Source: Nematopogon swammerdamellus (Eukaryota; Arthropoda; Insecta; Lepidoptera; Adelidae). Taken from it: DNA of 64,000 nt. The position numbers and the translations under genes are program-made. The notes under the pieces were generated by a model. The model saw only the letters and a list, made by a program, of their open reading frames with translations. It searched no databases and was not told the origin of the DNA. Below, piece after piece: positions 44,680-56,679 of this stretch; position 1 is the first letter of the stretch; every line of letters begins with the position of its first letter. The stretch covers positions 19,329,596 through 19,393,595 of the forward strand of contig OX336343.1 in NCBI GenBank assembly GCA_946902875.1, in the 5' to 3' direction.

Positions 44680-44785
44680 GGTGGTCGGTGTTGTGCTGTA
44701 ATTTATCTTGAGTTCTTGCAGCACAGCACCGGCTACTCTGCTTACCCCGATGGTCGGAATACAGCGTATGGTATATACATATGTA
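44680..44785 (+). repeat. SINE tail 3 fragment with hairpin
   Basis: 'ggtcggtgttgtgctgtaat' and 'cttgcagcacagcaccggct' pair as in the tail 3 elements, with some G-T and mismatch positions, and are followed by 'actctgcttaccccgatgg'. Other copies are at 24884, 48885 and 61083. Confidence 0.65.
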
Positions 44786-44817
44786 TTTGTTCCTAGCAGC
44801 AGTGGGATTTTATTTTA

Positions 44818-44925
44818 TTTATTTTTTTATGGCAACTGACCCGGTTGGCTACATCACCTACAACATCTGTGATGTCAGCCCATAACACCGGGTGAACTAG
44901 GTGCTACATTATCAGTGCTTCCCTT
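44818..44925 (-). repeat. SINE tail 1 fragment
   Basis: 'atggcaactgacccggttgg', 'catctgtgatgtcagccc' and 'gtgctacattatcagtgctt' match tail 1. The copy breaks off where the oppositely oriented element at 44965 begins. Confidence 0.65.
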
Positions 44926-44964
44926 CATTCGCTGCTTCACCGTTCGGAACCGGTGTAAAACTGT

Positions 44965-45222
44965 AGGTCCCTTCCCTTGCCCCTTACTAGGTGGTAGGCT
45001 CAAATTGTAGCCGACTGGGTTGGTACCACCGTACTGGATGTAAGATGGCCGCAAGCAACCTCGGTTGTGTTCTCCTCTAGTCCAGTATAGCCAGCAATCC
45101 AGGGAAGTCTCCGGTATGGCACCTACCTTCTCGGAGGTGATATTGGCTGGTTAGAGCATGTGCTTTGGCCCCTCCGACTCAGCCACCCATACCGGATTAC
45201 ATATAAAAAAAAAAAAAAAAAA
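44965..45222 (+). repeat. SINE-like element, + strand, tail 2, with long A tail
   Basis: Begins 'ggtgtaaaactgtaggtccc' and 'ttactaggtggtaggctca', as in the tail 1 cores. It then diverges into 'gtactggatgtaagatggcc', 'ccagcaatccagggaagtct', 'ggtgatattggctggttaga' and 'cccataccggattacat', followed by an A run at about 45206-45222. It is the best copy of tail 2 and shows its A-tail 3' end. Confidence 0.7.
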
Positions 45223-45224
45223 TA

Positions 45225-45495
45225 AATTTCATGTCGGCTGCACTGAGACGGAAAACACGAACTATTTACATAGCTGTTTTGACCGACACGTTTCATTCAG
45301 TGCGGCGGTACCAACCCGGGCGGGATAAACCCTACCACCTAGTAAGGTAAGAAGAGAAGGGACCTACAGTTTTGCGTGGAATCCGAACCACGGTCAGCCT
45401 CCAACGGTTGAGCGGTCACCCATCCAAGTACTGACCGCGCTCAGAGTTGCTTATCAACAGTCGACCGACCGCACCACTGAGCTACCGAGGCTGAC
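45225..45495 (-). repeat. SINE-like element, - strand, chimeric tRNA/5S head
   Basis: On the - strand: 'cagcctcggtagctcagtgg', then 'gataagcaactctgagcgcg', 'gtcagtacttggatgggtga' and 'ccgct', which match 5S rRNA, then 'ggttcggattcc' (B-box-like) and the shared core. The body ends early at 'gccgacatgaaattt', next to the A run of the neighbouring element. The 5S-like block is at 45411-45455. It preserves the 5S part better than the copy at 43984. Confidence 0.8.
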
Positions 45496-45936
45496 AAAAT
45501 GTTATGATTATTTAATTGTTTCATCCACGGTCACTCGAACATTAATTTGTTGACGAACCAACTTTTTTCACGACGGTCGCCACCTTTTACGATGTATCCA
45601 AAATGTCCATAGCGGTCGTTAACGCCACTTTGACATTTTTACGTCTCACATAACGTGGACGTCGACTAACGCTTCGCATGTTCGCGATAGATGTTCTTGG
45701 AATACGTTTTATGGTGGTACCGGTAATTGAACACGTACACCGCGCGACTTGCGTGTTTGGAAAAAACTATAAAGAAGTCGATTCCATACTGTGAGAAAGT
45801 TGCTTTCGTATTTCGGAAACATTTCTCTACGATGCCTCCTAAACCTCTTGCGTGGTAAAACTTTGAATTGATCGGCGCGCCCATGTGTGTACAAGATACG
45901 TACTTCGTGTTACCATCCAGTTCGGTAATACGAATG
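45496..45936. other. No gene recognised
   Basis: Open frames on - (45666-45971, 45709-45894) overlap each other in different frames and run into Rep1. No domain is recognisable. Confidence 0.3.
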
Positions 45937-46212
45937 TAAAAACCGGCCAAGTACGAGTCGAAGACGCGCACAGAGGTTTCCGCACCTCAAAAAAAGCGTT
46001 TAAAAACGCGTTTCTTGTGTGGGTACCCCCCCTTAATTTGTACTGTTTATATTTTTTGTATTATTTCTTGTTATATGCGCCATGAAAAATATGTTTTATA
46101 TTCTGTGAAAATTTCAACCGGCTAACTATTACGGTTCAAAAGATACAACCATTAGTGATTAGACGGACGGACGGGCAGACAGACAGACAGACGGCGTAGA
46201 CTTAGTAAGACT
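45937..46212 (+). repeat. Interspersed repeat Rep1, + strand copy
   Basis: 'aaaaaccggccaagtacgag', a 'gtgtgggtaccccccc' block, 'tgtgaaaatttcaaccggct' and 'agacagacagacggcgtaga', ending without the usual 'ggaaccctaaaaa'. Moderately diverged. Confidence 0.7.
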
Positions 46213-48162
46213 CATTCCGTTTTATATTATATGTAAAACTTTCTATCGGGCCCGATCGATAGATTGTTGGAAAATACTACTTAATTAACTGCTTCTCTAT
46301 AGAAAAAAAAATCCTGAAATGCCTCGGAATTTCCTTATGAAATGTATGAGACAAAGTAAGGTTTAGTTAATATATCTATGTCTATAACTTTTTACTTTCA
46401 ATTCGTAGTTTTGCAATAAAAAATTCGAAATTTTCACGCATCCTCAAACAAATTGTGCAATGCATCCTACTCCAACCCGAAAATAACGGCGTGTCGCTAT
46501 CTTGCTTGCACCCGTGCAGTTTGCACCGTGTTTGCTTACCTTTAATGGGGCTTTAGGTCGGTAACCATTTATTTGATCTGCCTCGTATTTTGCCTCTAAG
46601 AAGCGGACTAATCCTAATACACAGATGACGTGTGCGTCTTACATCAATTTCTTAGAACAAAGTGTCTTCCGCAACCTTATTTCTAGTCCATATAGGTGAA
46701 GCCAATGTTTTATAGTTTTTCTCGGGCATATGTCGCCAGGGTCTATAACGGACGTAAGCTCATAGATCATTTATTGGCGTTATGGATTCCATCGTCCGGA
46801 CGTATCCTTCTATGGGGGGAAACGAACTTGTATGTGTTCCTTTCGATTCGACGACGCAGCAGCAATGCGAACAAATGGTTCATTCATATAAAATCTACCA
46901 GTGAGTGAACGCAGTCTGCAGATGAAATCTGTCTTCGTCGCGTTCAGAGGAATGGCTGTGCTCTAGAAAATCTTCTGGTTATAAGTTGGCATGGGTCGTC
47001 GGTTCGCTTTATTCCTTAGAAAGTGTGTTTAAATAGATGGACAGCGAGCCATCGAATTTTTATTACAATTTTCAATTTTTGTATGAAGAAGAAAATACAG
47101 AATTTCGATTTGAGTGATAAGGATTTTTTTCTTCTAATAATGAAGTTTCTCAAGCCTATCCTGAAACACCCTGTATAATGTGATAAAGTATCTTTATTTT
47201 ATTTTATTCTTAAAAAATGTCTTTAGTTGTTTTAGTGTTGTTAATTTCAGCTGCTTTGCCATAAATATCAGTATAAAGTAATAATGGGTTGTCGCTGTCC
47301 CCGCCGATCCTCTGTTCTCACGCCGCGCCGCACGCCGCGCCGCCTCCGCCGCCGCTGCTAGCTACAATTAATATTTTCGTCTCGTCCAAGAACACGCAGC
47401 CTTACGAACTATAAGAATATACACACTTTTTTATGAAACCTGACTTTTGTGGCAACTTCATCTGCCTCAACTGCTACACCGGTGACGGCTTACTTGTTCC
47501 TGTCCTAACTAGATGCCATGTTACTGCTTCAATTTGCTCAATATCATCATACATTCAATAAACGTTCGGTCGGTCGGCACCCGAGTCGACATCACAATCT
47601 CAGTAGGTTAGGTATATAGTATTTTATTAGATAACAAATTATATCATTTATCAATACTCTATCGCTTGAGGCTCCTGTAATGATAAATTATTGTTTTCAC
47701 AGAATTGCTGATATTATTTTAAATGTTGAAATCAAACAAGATAATCTAACATGTAACGATAATATGGTGCAAAAATTGGTTATAATTGAGACGCTTCGGC
47801 GGACTTTTCAGAAATTTATTTTTTGTAGGTTTTCTGAATATTAATTTTAGTTTAGTTTTAGTTTTAGTGTATTAGTGTATGGTTGTATTTACTGTATATA
47901 CTTATTTTTGTTATAGTCGTGAAATCTGTAATGTTTGGTTTATATATCGTTAGTTAATTATTTAAGGGTGTTTAGTTTTTTTTATAACCACCTAAGAAAT
48001 TATTTTCGGAAATATAAACTTGTAACAAAGACGCAAAGGCGTCATGAATACACGAAACCAAAATATAATTATGTATAATTTTCCCGTAAGATAACCATCT
48101 GCGATTGTAATGTTTCAAATGTTATTATTACCTATCATTCTATTCCATCTAATTTTATAGAT
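46213..48162. other. No gene recognised; GC-rich patch at 47295-47370
   Basis: AT-rich apart from 'cgccgcgccgcacgccgcgc' and 'cgcctccgccgccgctgct' at about 47320-47360. Around 47155-47175 is 'ctatcctgaaacaccctgta', a common transposon-end style. 47965-48015 matches a middle segment of repeat family E (33551-33603). Confidence 0.35.
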
Positions 48163-48780
48163 AAAAAGCGGCCAAGTGCGTGTGGGCCACGCGCAGTGTA
48201 GGGTTCCGTAGTTGCGGAACCCTATCAAAATAAATTATTTGATTATTTGTATAATTTTGTAGGGGAAATAAATGAATGCTAATTTGAAAAAGTTCTTCAA
48301 CAGTGAAATGATGGCTGTCGTCCGTACATTTTATAAGTTGGTCGACTATTACTCGTCAACCTGTACATCCTACTTAGCTGTGATAGTTTTCCTTTTAATT
48401 TCGATATATATACTACTGCTGTGAATTTTTTCACATATCTAATATGAACCGTTTAACTGGCAGGGGGTGGGGACACTTGACTCTAACAAAAATTAGCACT
48501 TAAAAGCTTCCAAAGACCTATCCAACGACACCCCATACGATGGTGTAGACGTGAAAAAAAAATTCATCCCCACTTTACGTGTAAGGGGGGTACCCTAAAA
48601 AAAAATATTTCAAAATGTTTATATTACCACTTTGTCGGCGTTATTAATATGTATATCCATGCCAACTTACAACTTTCTAGTACTAAGGGTCTCTGAGCTA
48701 AGGCGCGGACAGACAGACGGACAGACGGACGGACATGGCGAAACTATAAGGGTTCCTTGTTGACTACGGAAGCCTGAAAA
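48163..48780 (+). repeat. Interspersed repeat family P, 618-bp full-length-looking copy
   Basis: Starts 'aaagcggccaagtgcgtgtg' and 'ccacgcgcagtgtaggg', related to but distinct from Rep1. It ends 'cggacatggcgaaactataa', 'gggttccttgttgactacgg' and 'aagcctgaaaa'. Near the start, tagggttccg (48199-48208) and its inverse (48215-48224) form a perfect 10-bp hairpin. Another 3' end is at 58610-58740. Non-coding. Confidence 0.65.
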
Positions 48781-48884
48781 CTGCGACGCGACTGATGTTA
48801 AAAAATTATTTCTTGATGAAACGACAAAACTTCAAATGCGTAATGTGATTTCTATTTTCACCGTGCTTCTATTTGCACCGACAA

Positions 48885-49110
48885 GATGTCGTGCTAAAGG
48901 GCGACATGATCGACACTTCTCACCTTGGCACGCTCGTTTCACCGAGTCATGCAGCAGTGCCTTAGTTGCTACTTGATAGTTATCTTGTACTAATACATTG
49001 CGAAACGTGGTTGTCGGGGTTGTGCTGTAATTTTCAAGAGCACTTGCAGCACAATATCGATTACTCCGATTTTTGGGATACAGCGTGTGGTATGTATGTA
49101 TGTACTTACA
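48885..49110 (+). repeat. SINE tail 3 element, + strand
   Basis: Follows the 24884-25204 body: 'gtgctaaagggcgacatgat', 'cttctcaccttggcacgc', 'aatacattgcgaaacgtggt', 'gttgtgctgtaatttt', 'cttgcagcacaat' and 'gatacagcgtgtggtatg', ending in (TATG)n. The head B segment is missing. Confidence 0.65.
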
Positions 49111-49609
49111 AAGTTTCTAGTTAAAACCTAAAATCAAATCGATACAGTGCTCACGATCCAGTTCTATAGATTCTTAAGGCGCAAATACTCATTACTCTAG
49201 TAACAGAGAGTCTATTATACTAGTTGACGCGAACATATGGTTCAGTGTGACGGCTCAGTTAATCTTCGTTCCTTACGAGATGAGCTTAGATTCTGCCCCA
49301 TTGTCACCATCCGGTTCCTGTAACATTTCCGTATTAACAATAACTGAACTGCAAATGAGTATTTGAATAATTTGTTTGTGACCCAAATTGTAACCACAAA
49401 TATGAAAAAGCAACGTACCTTAGACTAAGTCTTATCTTCTCTCAATTCAATTAAGATTCAAACAGTATGGCTTCACTGGAAGAAATCTGTCTAAGAGCCT
49501 TTGGATGTCATGTAAAGTGTTATTCTATTTGTTTCTGTTTAATGTTTTTAGATTAATTAATATATTAAAATAGTAAGTATTTCTATTTATGCAGTTCGGT
49601 TTATACAAT

Positions 49610-49830
49610 ACTAGCTGTGCCCGCGGCTCCGCCCGCTCTCATATTTGACTTCTCTGCTTACCTCATAAGCTATTTAACGTGATGAAAAGTAGCCTATAAT
49701 TGATGGGAAGAACCAAGCTATCCGTAGAAGCAAATTGTATTAAAATCGGTTCAGTGGTTCTCAAGTTATAAGCGGACAGACAGACATACATACATAAAGA
49801 AAGCAGACGTTGGATTTTATTAAAGGTAAG
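49610..49830 (+). repeat. Interspersed repeat family L, + strand copy
   Basis: 'actagctgtgcccgcggctc', 'cataagctatttaacgtgat', 'aaaatcggttcagtggttct' and 'gcggacagacagacatacat', ending 'ggattttattaaaggtaagg'. Close to 21729-21960, but without any minisatellite after it. Confidence 0.75.
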
Positions 49831-52694
49831 GATTATCTCAAAGAATTTGCATAATAGACATCGCATATAGAGATAAATATTATTTTACAAAATTCAAATG
49901 AGTAGAAATATAATATAAAATATAATAAGAAAATAATAATAACTATGTCGATGAATAATAAACAAAATTTATATCATAGCGAAACTTATGTATACAAAGC
50001 AAATCAGTGATTATTCTGAAAACTGACGGATATAAACAGACAGACACTCAAAACTGACAACAAAATGCGAAACTCTGTCATTGGCTTGTTAATTTGTAAT
50101 TGTTTATTTATAAAATATCTGTTATGTATAGCTGTTAAGTTTCCTTAATAAATAAATAAATAAAAACATTTTGAAAATTAACAATACATTTACATACAAT
50201 AACCATAATTATATTTTCTTACCTTGTTATGTCTTTTACGCCAGCGTTTATATTTCTTCGATTGTTCATTTTCGCAAGTACCTTGAACTTATTCTCAAGA
50301 TCAGCATCCGAGCGTATCGATACTATTGTAAAACTCACGCACCTTCCCCATATAAGGTCCGTATTTTGCTCACCTGAGCATTATTTTGATTTTACTGGCC
50401 GGTAACACTTCAGCGCAACTCAAGAGTACGGTCCAGTAACTCTCAGTGGTAAACACCAATAAGTTCAGAGTTATAGCCGATTGGCCGACGGCGCGGAGGC
50501 CCGAACGCGCGCCTCAGATGGGCTCGGCTGTGAAGGGCAGTTCGTACAAAGTCGCTTTTGTTTTTGTACGAGGTCCAGAGCTTACACGTGAGGTTATCGA
50601 GTTTAAGGACATAAACGCGAGAGGAATTTGTAAACAGAGAATTCGTAAACAATCACAGACAGATTTATTGCTGAAGATTGCTTGAATGTCTGAAGATCAT
50701 CATCATCTCATCATCCAAGCACCAACCACCAACTCATTCAAAAACAGACAACTTAACAAATAGTTCAGAGTACAAAACAATAAAAATTATAAACTACAAT
50801 TGAATATATGTACACGTCAATTTCAAAAGATTTTTTCGTCTCAGTTGCCCAACAAATTGAATAATTTTATTTCGACCTCGCGACCCTGATTTTGGTTTAC
50901 GACCCCAGGTTAAGTATCACTGATCTAAGACAGAACAAGCTATCGTTTTGTGCCGGATCCAATGTAGGAAAATTGTTCCATAACTTGTATTCGCTTGTCG
51001 TGGTCGCTAGTCAACAGTCGGCGACATCGAGGGAGAAAGCCCTGCCTTAGATAGTCCGGCAATCCATGTTGCCCTGCCCGGCCTAATCCGTCAGGGAGCT
51101 TTCTCAAATAGGTATATAGTTGATAGGTTGATTGGCTTGGACCTGCACTAACGACCAGGCTACACATGACTACGAAATATTTATACATTCCTAAATTATC
51201 CACCAACCGCCGTGCAGCAGAGCGTTCACGATGATGGCACAGACGTTTGGCTCAAAACCAAAGGTCTCAAAGCAACCAAATCTTTGTCCAGAACAGCTTC
51301 AGAAATTACATTAAACAAAGACAATTAATAAAAATGTCACTATGAACATCACCCACGGTAATTTAAGAATTAACTATGGATGAGGTAAACGAACAGTTGA
51401 CCCATTTTCACTCCATTCAACACGCAATACATTCTTTCTCGTCTTCCCTCAGTCATTCAAAATACGCGCGTACTAAATCATTCCCTTTGGACGACCGCTT
51501 TTAGCCGTAAGTACCTCCCAACTCCGGCTTTTGTACCGCCCGGGCTTCACTTCAAACGAGGCTGAGTCTACGCCACTTGAAACGCGATTATGCATTCGCC
51601 GGTACAAAAAGCAGACGCATTTGTCTGAACAGTAACGCAATCGTAGCTGTTGGAACCGCCATCGGTTTTTTGTCAAGCCGCTTGACTACTTTGGATTCTA
51701 ACTTCTATCCGAGGAATACCGTACGATTTTTCGACAGAAGATATTCCCAAACCTATTCACAGTTTTTATTTGTACTTATAGTATAACGTATCCTAGTATG
51801 TAACATGGTATTCTCCTATGACCTATGACCAACTGTCTTTGTCTGAAAAGTAACACAATGTTCTCGTGAACCACCGCGTCATCGTCATTGTCTAGACACT
51901 AGTCTTTAAAGTGTTAGATTGTTCAAACCAATCTGCATCAACACGACTTTTTCGATCTCTACTATTTGCACACAGACACAGCTGATATTGCAAATTGTAA
52001 GAGATTGCAATTTATAATTTATGTGTTTAAGTGACTTCTATCAACAAATCTGGCACACATCCTTCACAAACATCGATCTGCATGTCTGCCATTACAGGGA
52101 AGAATAAATCTATTGCGACACGTTCCATCAGAGGATTACCGAATCTAGAGTGTGGTTACATTTGAAAAAGACGCCCGCTGTGTAGCATCAGCAGATTACC
52201 ATAAATAGTTTGTCCAGAATCAAAGCTGGCGTAAAACCGACCCAACTATCAAACGATCCAGTGATTGTTCAGTCAGCCACAAGCCTGTTAGCTTTAGGCC
52301 GTGGATCTCGGTGCATGTATTATTCAAATCCCGGCCATTGTGAACCCGTACAGAGAATAATTACCGAGATCACTCATGAATAAAGATTGCCATATACGAA
52401 ATTATAAGCGACGCTCGGCGAATAAAGGTATTTGATTTGTTTTTATTTGTCGAGGTCGAGGGATTCAGCTCCAGCGCTCAACTGCCCAGTATTCACTCGA
52501 GTCACGATTTTGATGAATTTGAATGAGGCATTTGAGTATGAATAATTTTCAACACTTTCTAATTTAATATTTTAAAGCACCATATTCTACTTTCCAGTGT
52601 CATTTCAAATTAAATGTAAAGAGGGAAAATAATTCAGTCAGTTACTGCTTTTGGTTGGTGTTCCTGCCTCTAAGTTTATTGTTTATTGTTGTTT
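49831..52694. other. No gene recognised in 2.9 kb
   Basis: AT-rich. Small opposed open frames at 50446-50685 (+) and 50443-50652 (-), and at 51473-51676 (-) and 51577-51786 (+), are mirror pairs over slightly GC-richer DNA, without domains or good splice sites. Confidence 0.35.
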
Positions 52695-52925
52695 ATTGTA
52701 TAATTTTATCCATAGGTAGATAACCTACGCTTGGATATGTTGAAAATTCCGCCAGTTCTAAATGCAATGCAAAGAATAACTGACAAACAGACTTCGCAAG
52801 TCACATACCTTATACATATTATATTAAGGTAATTTAAAATAATTAACCCATACTACCGCTCACAAGAGTATTAATATTTACAGCATAAACATGAATACTC
52901 AAGAATCTGACCACTCTGCCTATTT
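52695..52925 (-). repeat. Interspersed repeat family I, - strand copy
   Basis: The reverse complement follows 32860-33112 for its whole length ('gtggtcagattcttgag', 'gagcggtagtatgggtt', 'agaactggcggaattttc'). The copies lie about 20 kb apart in opposite orientation. Confidence 0.7.
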
Positions 52926-53227
52926 ACATTACCTATATCTAAGTTGTCTAAAATTATTAACGTCAATGGTTTTGGCCTACGCCGACGTCCCTTGATTGCG
53001 TATCCTTAAAGATATTAGAAATTGGACACCAACGAACGTGCTATCCATTAGTCAGTGCAGTACGTGGCAGTAAATAATACACATCGGGCTATAGAAAGAG
53101 GTAATCCACTTGCAGAGTGTCGTCCCTGTCGCACAGAGACGTGCGCGTTCGTGCGTCAGAGACAACGCTCTACAACCGGATTGTCTCTTTCTAAAGCTCG
53201 GTGTGCATTATTTATTGCCGCGTACTG

Positions 53228-53603
53228 TACATTTACATACATACATACATGGCGTCACGCCTGTTTCCCGGTGGGGTAGGCAGAGACAACGGATCTCCAC
53301 GTGCCACGATCCTGACACACCTCTGCCGCCTCTTCCACTCCCATAATGTTCTTCATGCATGCTCGTCGGTTGCGGGTACTACGCACTTGCCCCTTTTTGA
53401 GCACATGCCCGATCTGGTCCAGGTACGTACGTCCCGACTCTTCCACTCACATTTGCTTCATACATTTCTTTCGTTAGTCTCCTATCATCCATTCTTCCAA
53501 CATGCCCGAACCACCGAAGCATCCCTTTCTCAATCCTTGTCACTATATCTTCTTTCAGCCCACAGCGCTCTCGCACTACACTATTTCTCAATCTATCATT
53601 CAT
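53228..53603 (-). pseudogene. RTE-type LINE 3' end: C-terminal reverse-transcriptase fragment, frameshifted
   Basis: On the - strand, from 53603, the frame gives 'NDRLRNSVVRERCGLKED', 'KGMLRWFGHVGRMDDRRLTK' and 'EMYEANVSGRVG'. A second frame, from about 53440 to the stop at 53255, gives 'RTYLDQIGHVLKKGQVRSTR', 'NRRACMKNIMGVEEAAEVCQ' and 'VVSAYPTGKQA'. These are characteristic of the C-terminus of lepidopteran RTE-like endonuclease/reverse transcriptases. A small deletion where 'GRGRPRRT' is usual shifts the frame. After the stop comes a short untranslated end and (TGTA)n (53228-53252), the typical RTE tail. The rest of the protein is missing. Confidence 0.8.
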
Positions 53604-55890
53604 TGTAACTGTACATTTCTAGCTAGATATTCATTCAATACCAGTGTCATTGCGACGTGCTCTTTCTTGCCTGTACAAACGTCCAGGATATCTCCGTACA
53701 CTTCCGTCTAGAAATTCTATTTGGCCATAAAAGCTAAACATTTTATCGTCAACTCCGCAGCTACGTGAAATGTCGCCTCCGACAACAGACAACGCGAGAA
53801 GTGTCTCGCGGGCGGCACACGCGGCGGTCTCAAAGGCGACTTATCTGAGGACATGAGATATTCAGGAGATAAGCGTCCCCAGTGCCGTGCCGAGCCCGTA
53901 AACAATGCGCCGTCCTGCCGGGTGTAGATAGAATGGGAGATGAAATTGATGCATCAGTGCGACAGCACTTCGATAGGAGTCGGGAAAATGGAGCGACATG
54001 TATTGGAGAATTTGTGGAAAACAACGTTATGGTTGCTCAGATTGATTACGAGGCAATCTTACATGATATGCAAGATTTGTAAGATTGCTTAAATAACGTT
54101 TAATACCTAACTGCCAGTATAGAGTGACGGCGCTGCACGGTATAAATTTATAATTACAATTTAAAAAACAAAATAGTTTTTAAAAGAACGATAAAAGGTA
54201 AACTACATGCACAGGTTCTGGTCTTCGAGGTTCTGGTGATGCAGTATGCTATCTGTCATGAATTATTGTTGCATTTGTCGCAGATTGACGTTTTCATTAC
54301 TTATATTTACTTATAGATGCAGTTTAAAAAAAATATGAAACTAAATAAAATTGATTAAACATATGTATCTGTATACAGTTACATCTTTGCGTTTTATAAA
54401 TTGTAATCTACATTTTATAACATGAAAATTGTTTGTACACATCATGGTAGGTGGGTATGATAGTAGGGAGTGGAATTTTAAAGGAATACACAGATGAATA
54501 TAAGGGAGGGGAATTAACCGCGAGGATAATTGGAAAATCGAAGAGGATATGGTCCAGGGTTCCTTCGTTCAGTCCATACACGCAGATTGATGAAGCAAGA
54601 ATACGAAGTCGGGGTAAATGGACTGCAGTGTAGCAGTGTCCAATACTCACTTGGCATAGAACTGAGGTTTCCTTTTTATTAGTCTGAATAAAAAAAACCC
54701 CAAGGCTTTGCAGGGACCCGCTGGATGCTGGCATGGTGTGCTGAGCCCCTCTGGTTCGACTGAACGCGGACCATTCACCGGACCAGGAGTCATGGAGATC
54801 TATCTCTCACCTCGTTTGGAGAGCTATTACTCATACAGTCCGAGCGAATGGAAAGATAATCGGCAAGAGAGACAAGCACAAATATAAAATAATTTTAGAT
54901 CAAAGGTGCCATTATACTTTTTGATGTTTGCAGAGATAAATGTATCTTCAAAAGTTCCCGATTCCTACTAAAATGTATCTAGAATTCTCAAAAAATCAAT
55001 TCCATCCAAATTTTACCTGAATGCGTGTCTTTAAACGTTAATAAACGAAATACCTATTCGTTTAGTTGCCACAAATAAAAGAAGAAGAAGAAGAACCCCA
55101 CGACGACCAAGGCACGGAGCGTGGACGATGCGCCGCCGCCCGGCTAGACCGACGAGTATGCAAATTCCTCAGATACCGATCAATTATTATGTTCACAATC
55201 AGACGAGTGCTGATTACGAATGTTAGTTAACTAGCTTCAGGCGCCTGTCGACTGCGATAGTAACATTTCAAAACACGTGTTCATTGCAAAGGTGTGAGGT
55301 TGGTTGCACACTGCTAACTGAGGAATATCGTCTGAAGTTTGAGCATCTTTGGCCTTTGTCAACAGCACAGAGCAGCGATCGAGGGCCGTCTTACCTTACC
55401 CTAGCGGGGATTTCTTGCTCTGTGGTCAATAGAGTTAGAGCAAGGGTAAATAATACTAAGTCTACATAAATACAAGTCTTGTAAAAACTTTTAGTAGGTA
55501 GAGTTACCTACTAAGGTAGTACCTTAACCTTTAATAGGTAGAGTAAATTTGTAGTAACGTTGATCTTGGATAACAATAAGATTGAATATTATGAAAATAT
55601 AAATGAAAAATAAAGGATGCTTGCTAGTCAACTTTATTAACCTACCTTATTAACTACCTCAACTTTATTAACCCATTGACAACTTGATACTTCAAGTCAG
55701 CGGCGACTCCTCTCAGTTGGCGAGGTTGGCGCCGCCAAACCAAATAAAATGAATGACACCATTAATACAGAAGTATCAGGCTAAAATAAATGTGAAAAAA
55801 TTTCGGAGTTATATTATTTATGTCATATAATAATCCACGATTAATAAGATAAAACGTCAATCCCGTACCCGTTACATAATTTGAAATTTC
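53604..55890. other. No gene recognised in 2.3 kb
   Basis: The stretch next to the LINE end (to about 53720) may be more of the same element, badly decayed. Open frames at 53882-54082 and 54451-54633 lack domains. A (GAA)n run is at 55081-55096. Otherwise AT-rich. Confidence 0.35.
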
Positions 55891-55899
55891 GCGGGCGAC

Positions 55900-56260
55900 G
55901 ACGAATGACGACACATCAAGGCATTCATTGGCCGGTTGGCTACATTTTGAAGCGCCATCGTATTCCATACAAGGCGGAAGCGACCGATGTCCCCCCCGTC
56001 CCGCGCGGACCCGCTGATCAGCCTTTCGAGTTGGCGCAGCGGGGAGTGCATTTAGTGACGCGGTAGCGAGTAGAGCGAGCTAGTGAGCGAGCTAAGTGTG
56101 TGTGTTGCGTGTGCGGGTGTGTGCGCGCTGCGTCCACACGACGAGTATTCTTGTGCTGTGCGACGTGCGATGCGATGCGACTAGCGAGCTAGGCTAGGTG
56201 TGTTGTGTGCGCGTGTGTGTGCGCATTGGCTCGCGAGTTGATAGCTGCATATATTCCGTT
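55900..56260 (+). promoter_or_regulatory. CpG/GT-rich island, possible promoter or 5' untranslated exon
   Basis: A compact GC-rich island in AT-rich DNA. It has 'gtgcatttagtgacgcgg' (56046-56063), then repeated 'gcgagctag' units and alternating purine-pyrimidine runs such as 'gtgtgtgcgcgctgcg'. A donor-like ag|gtatgg is at about 56267. The look is that of an insect promoter plus 5' untranslated exon, but no adjoining coding exon is recognisable. Confidence 0.3.
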
Positions 56261-56679
56261 ATGTAGGTATGGACTTTGTATGGATGAATCCTGTGCAGTG
56301 TTGTTAAATTTAAAGTGATTTATTGGTAATTATAATGGCAAACTCCTACCGAGCTATCTACGGAGCACTCAAGGACAAGAGAGACTCAACCAAATGTTCT
56401 TGAGAGACTCAGTAATTTCAATTTGGCACTCTTACATATCTGTGGAAAAGGAGTTGCTAACAAAATTGAGGAAGAAAGAAGATTTTCACGATCGAGTCAT
56501 CGAAAATTTCTTGTCTGTGGAACGAAGAGTGGACTTCATGTACAAATAAAATGTAACAATTCAAGCTTGTATGCCTGTCTCGTCGTCGTCGTGCCAGAGG
56601 AGACGTCGCTGTTGTCGGCTGCACTGCAACTCGACAGCTTTGACACAACCAGTAGGCACCTATCTACAGACAAATAAAT

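Noticed and set aside
45411..45455. A 5S rRNA gene
   Set aside because: Only the internal part of 5S is present, fused to tRNA-like and SINE sequence. It is a SINE head and not a functional 5S gene.
53882..54082. 66-codon + strand open frame near the LINE end
   Set aside because: No domain and no splice signals. May be part of a decayed repeat.
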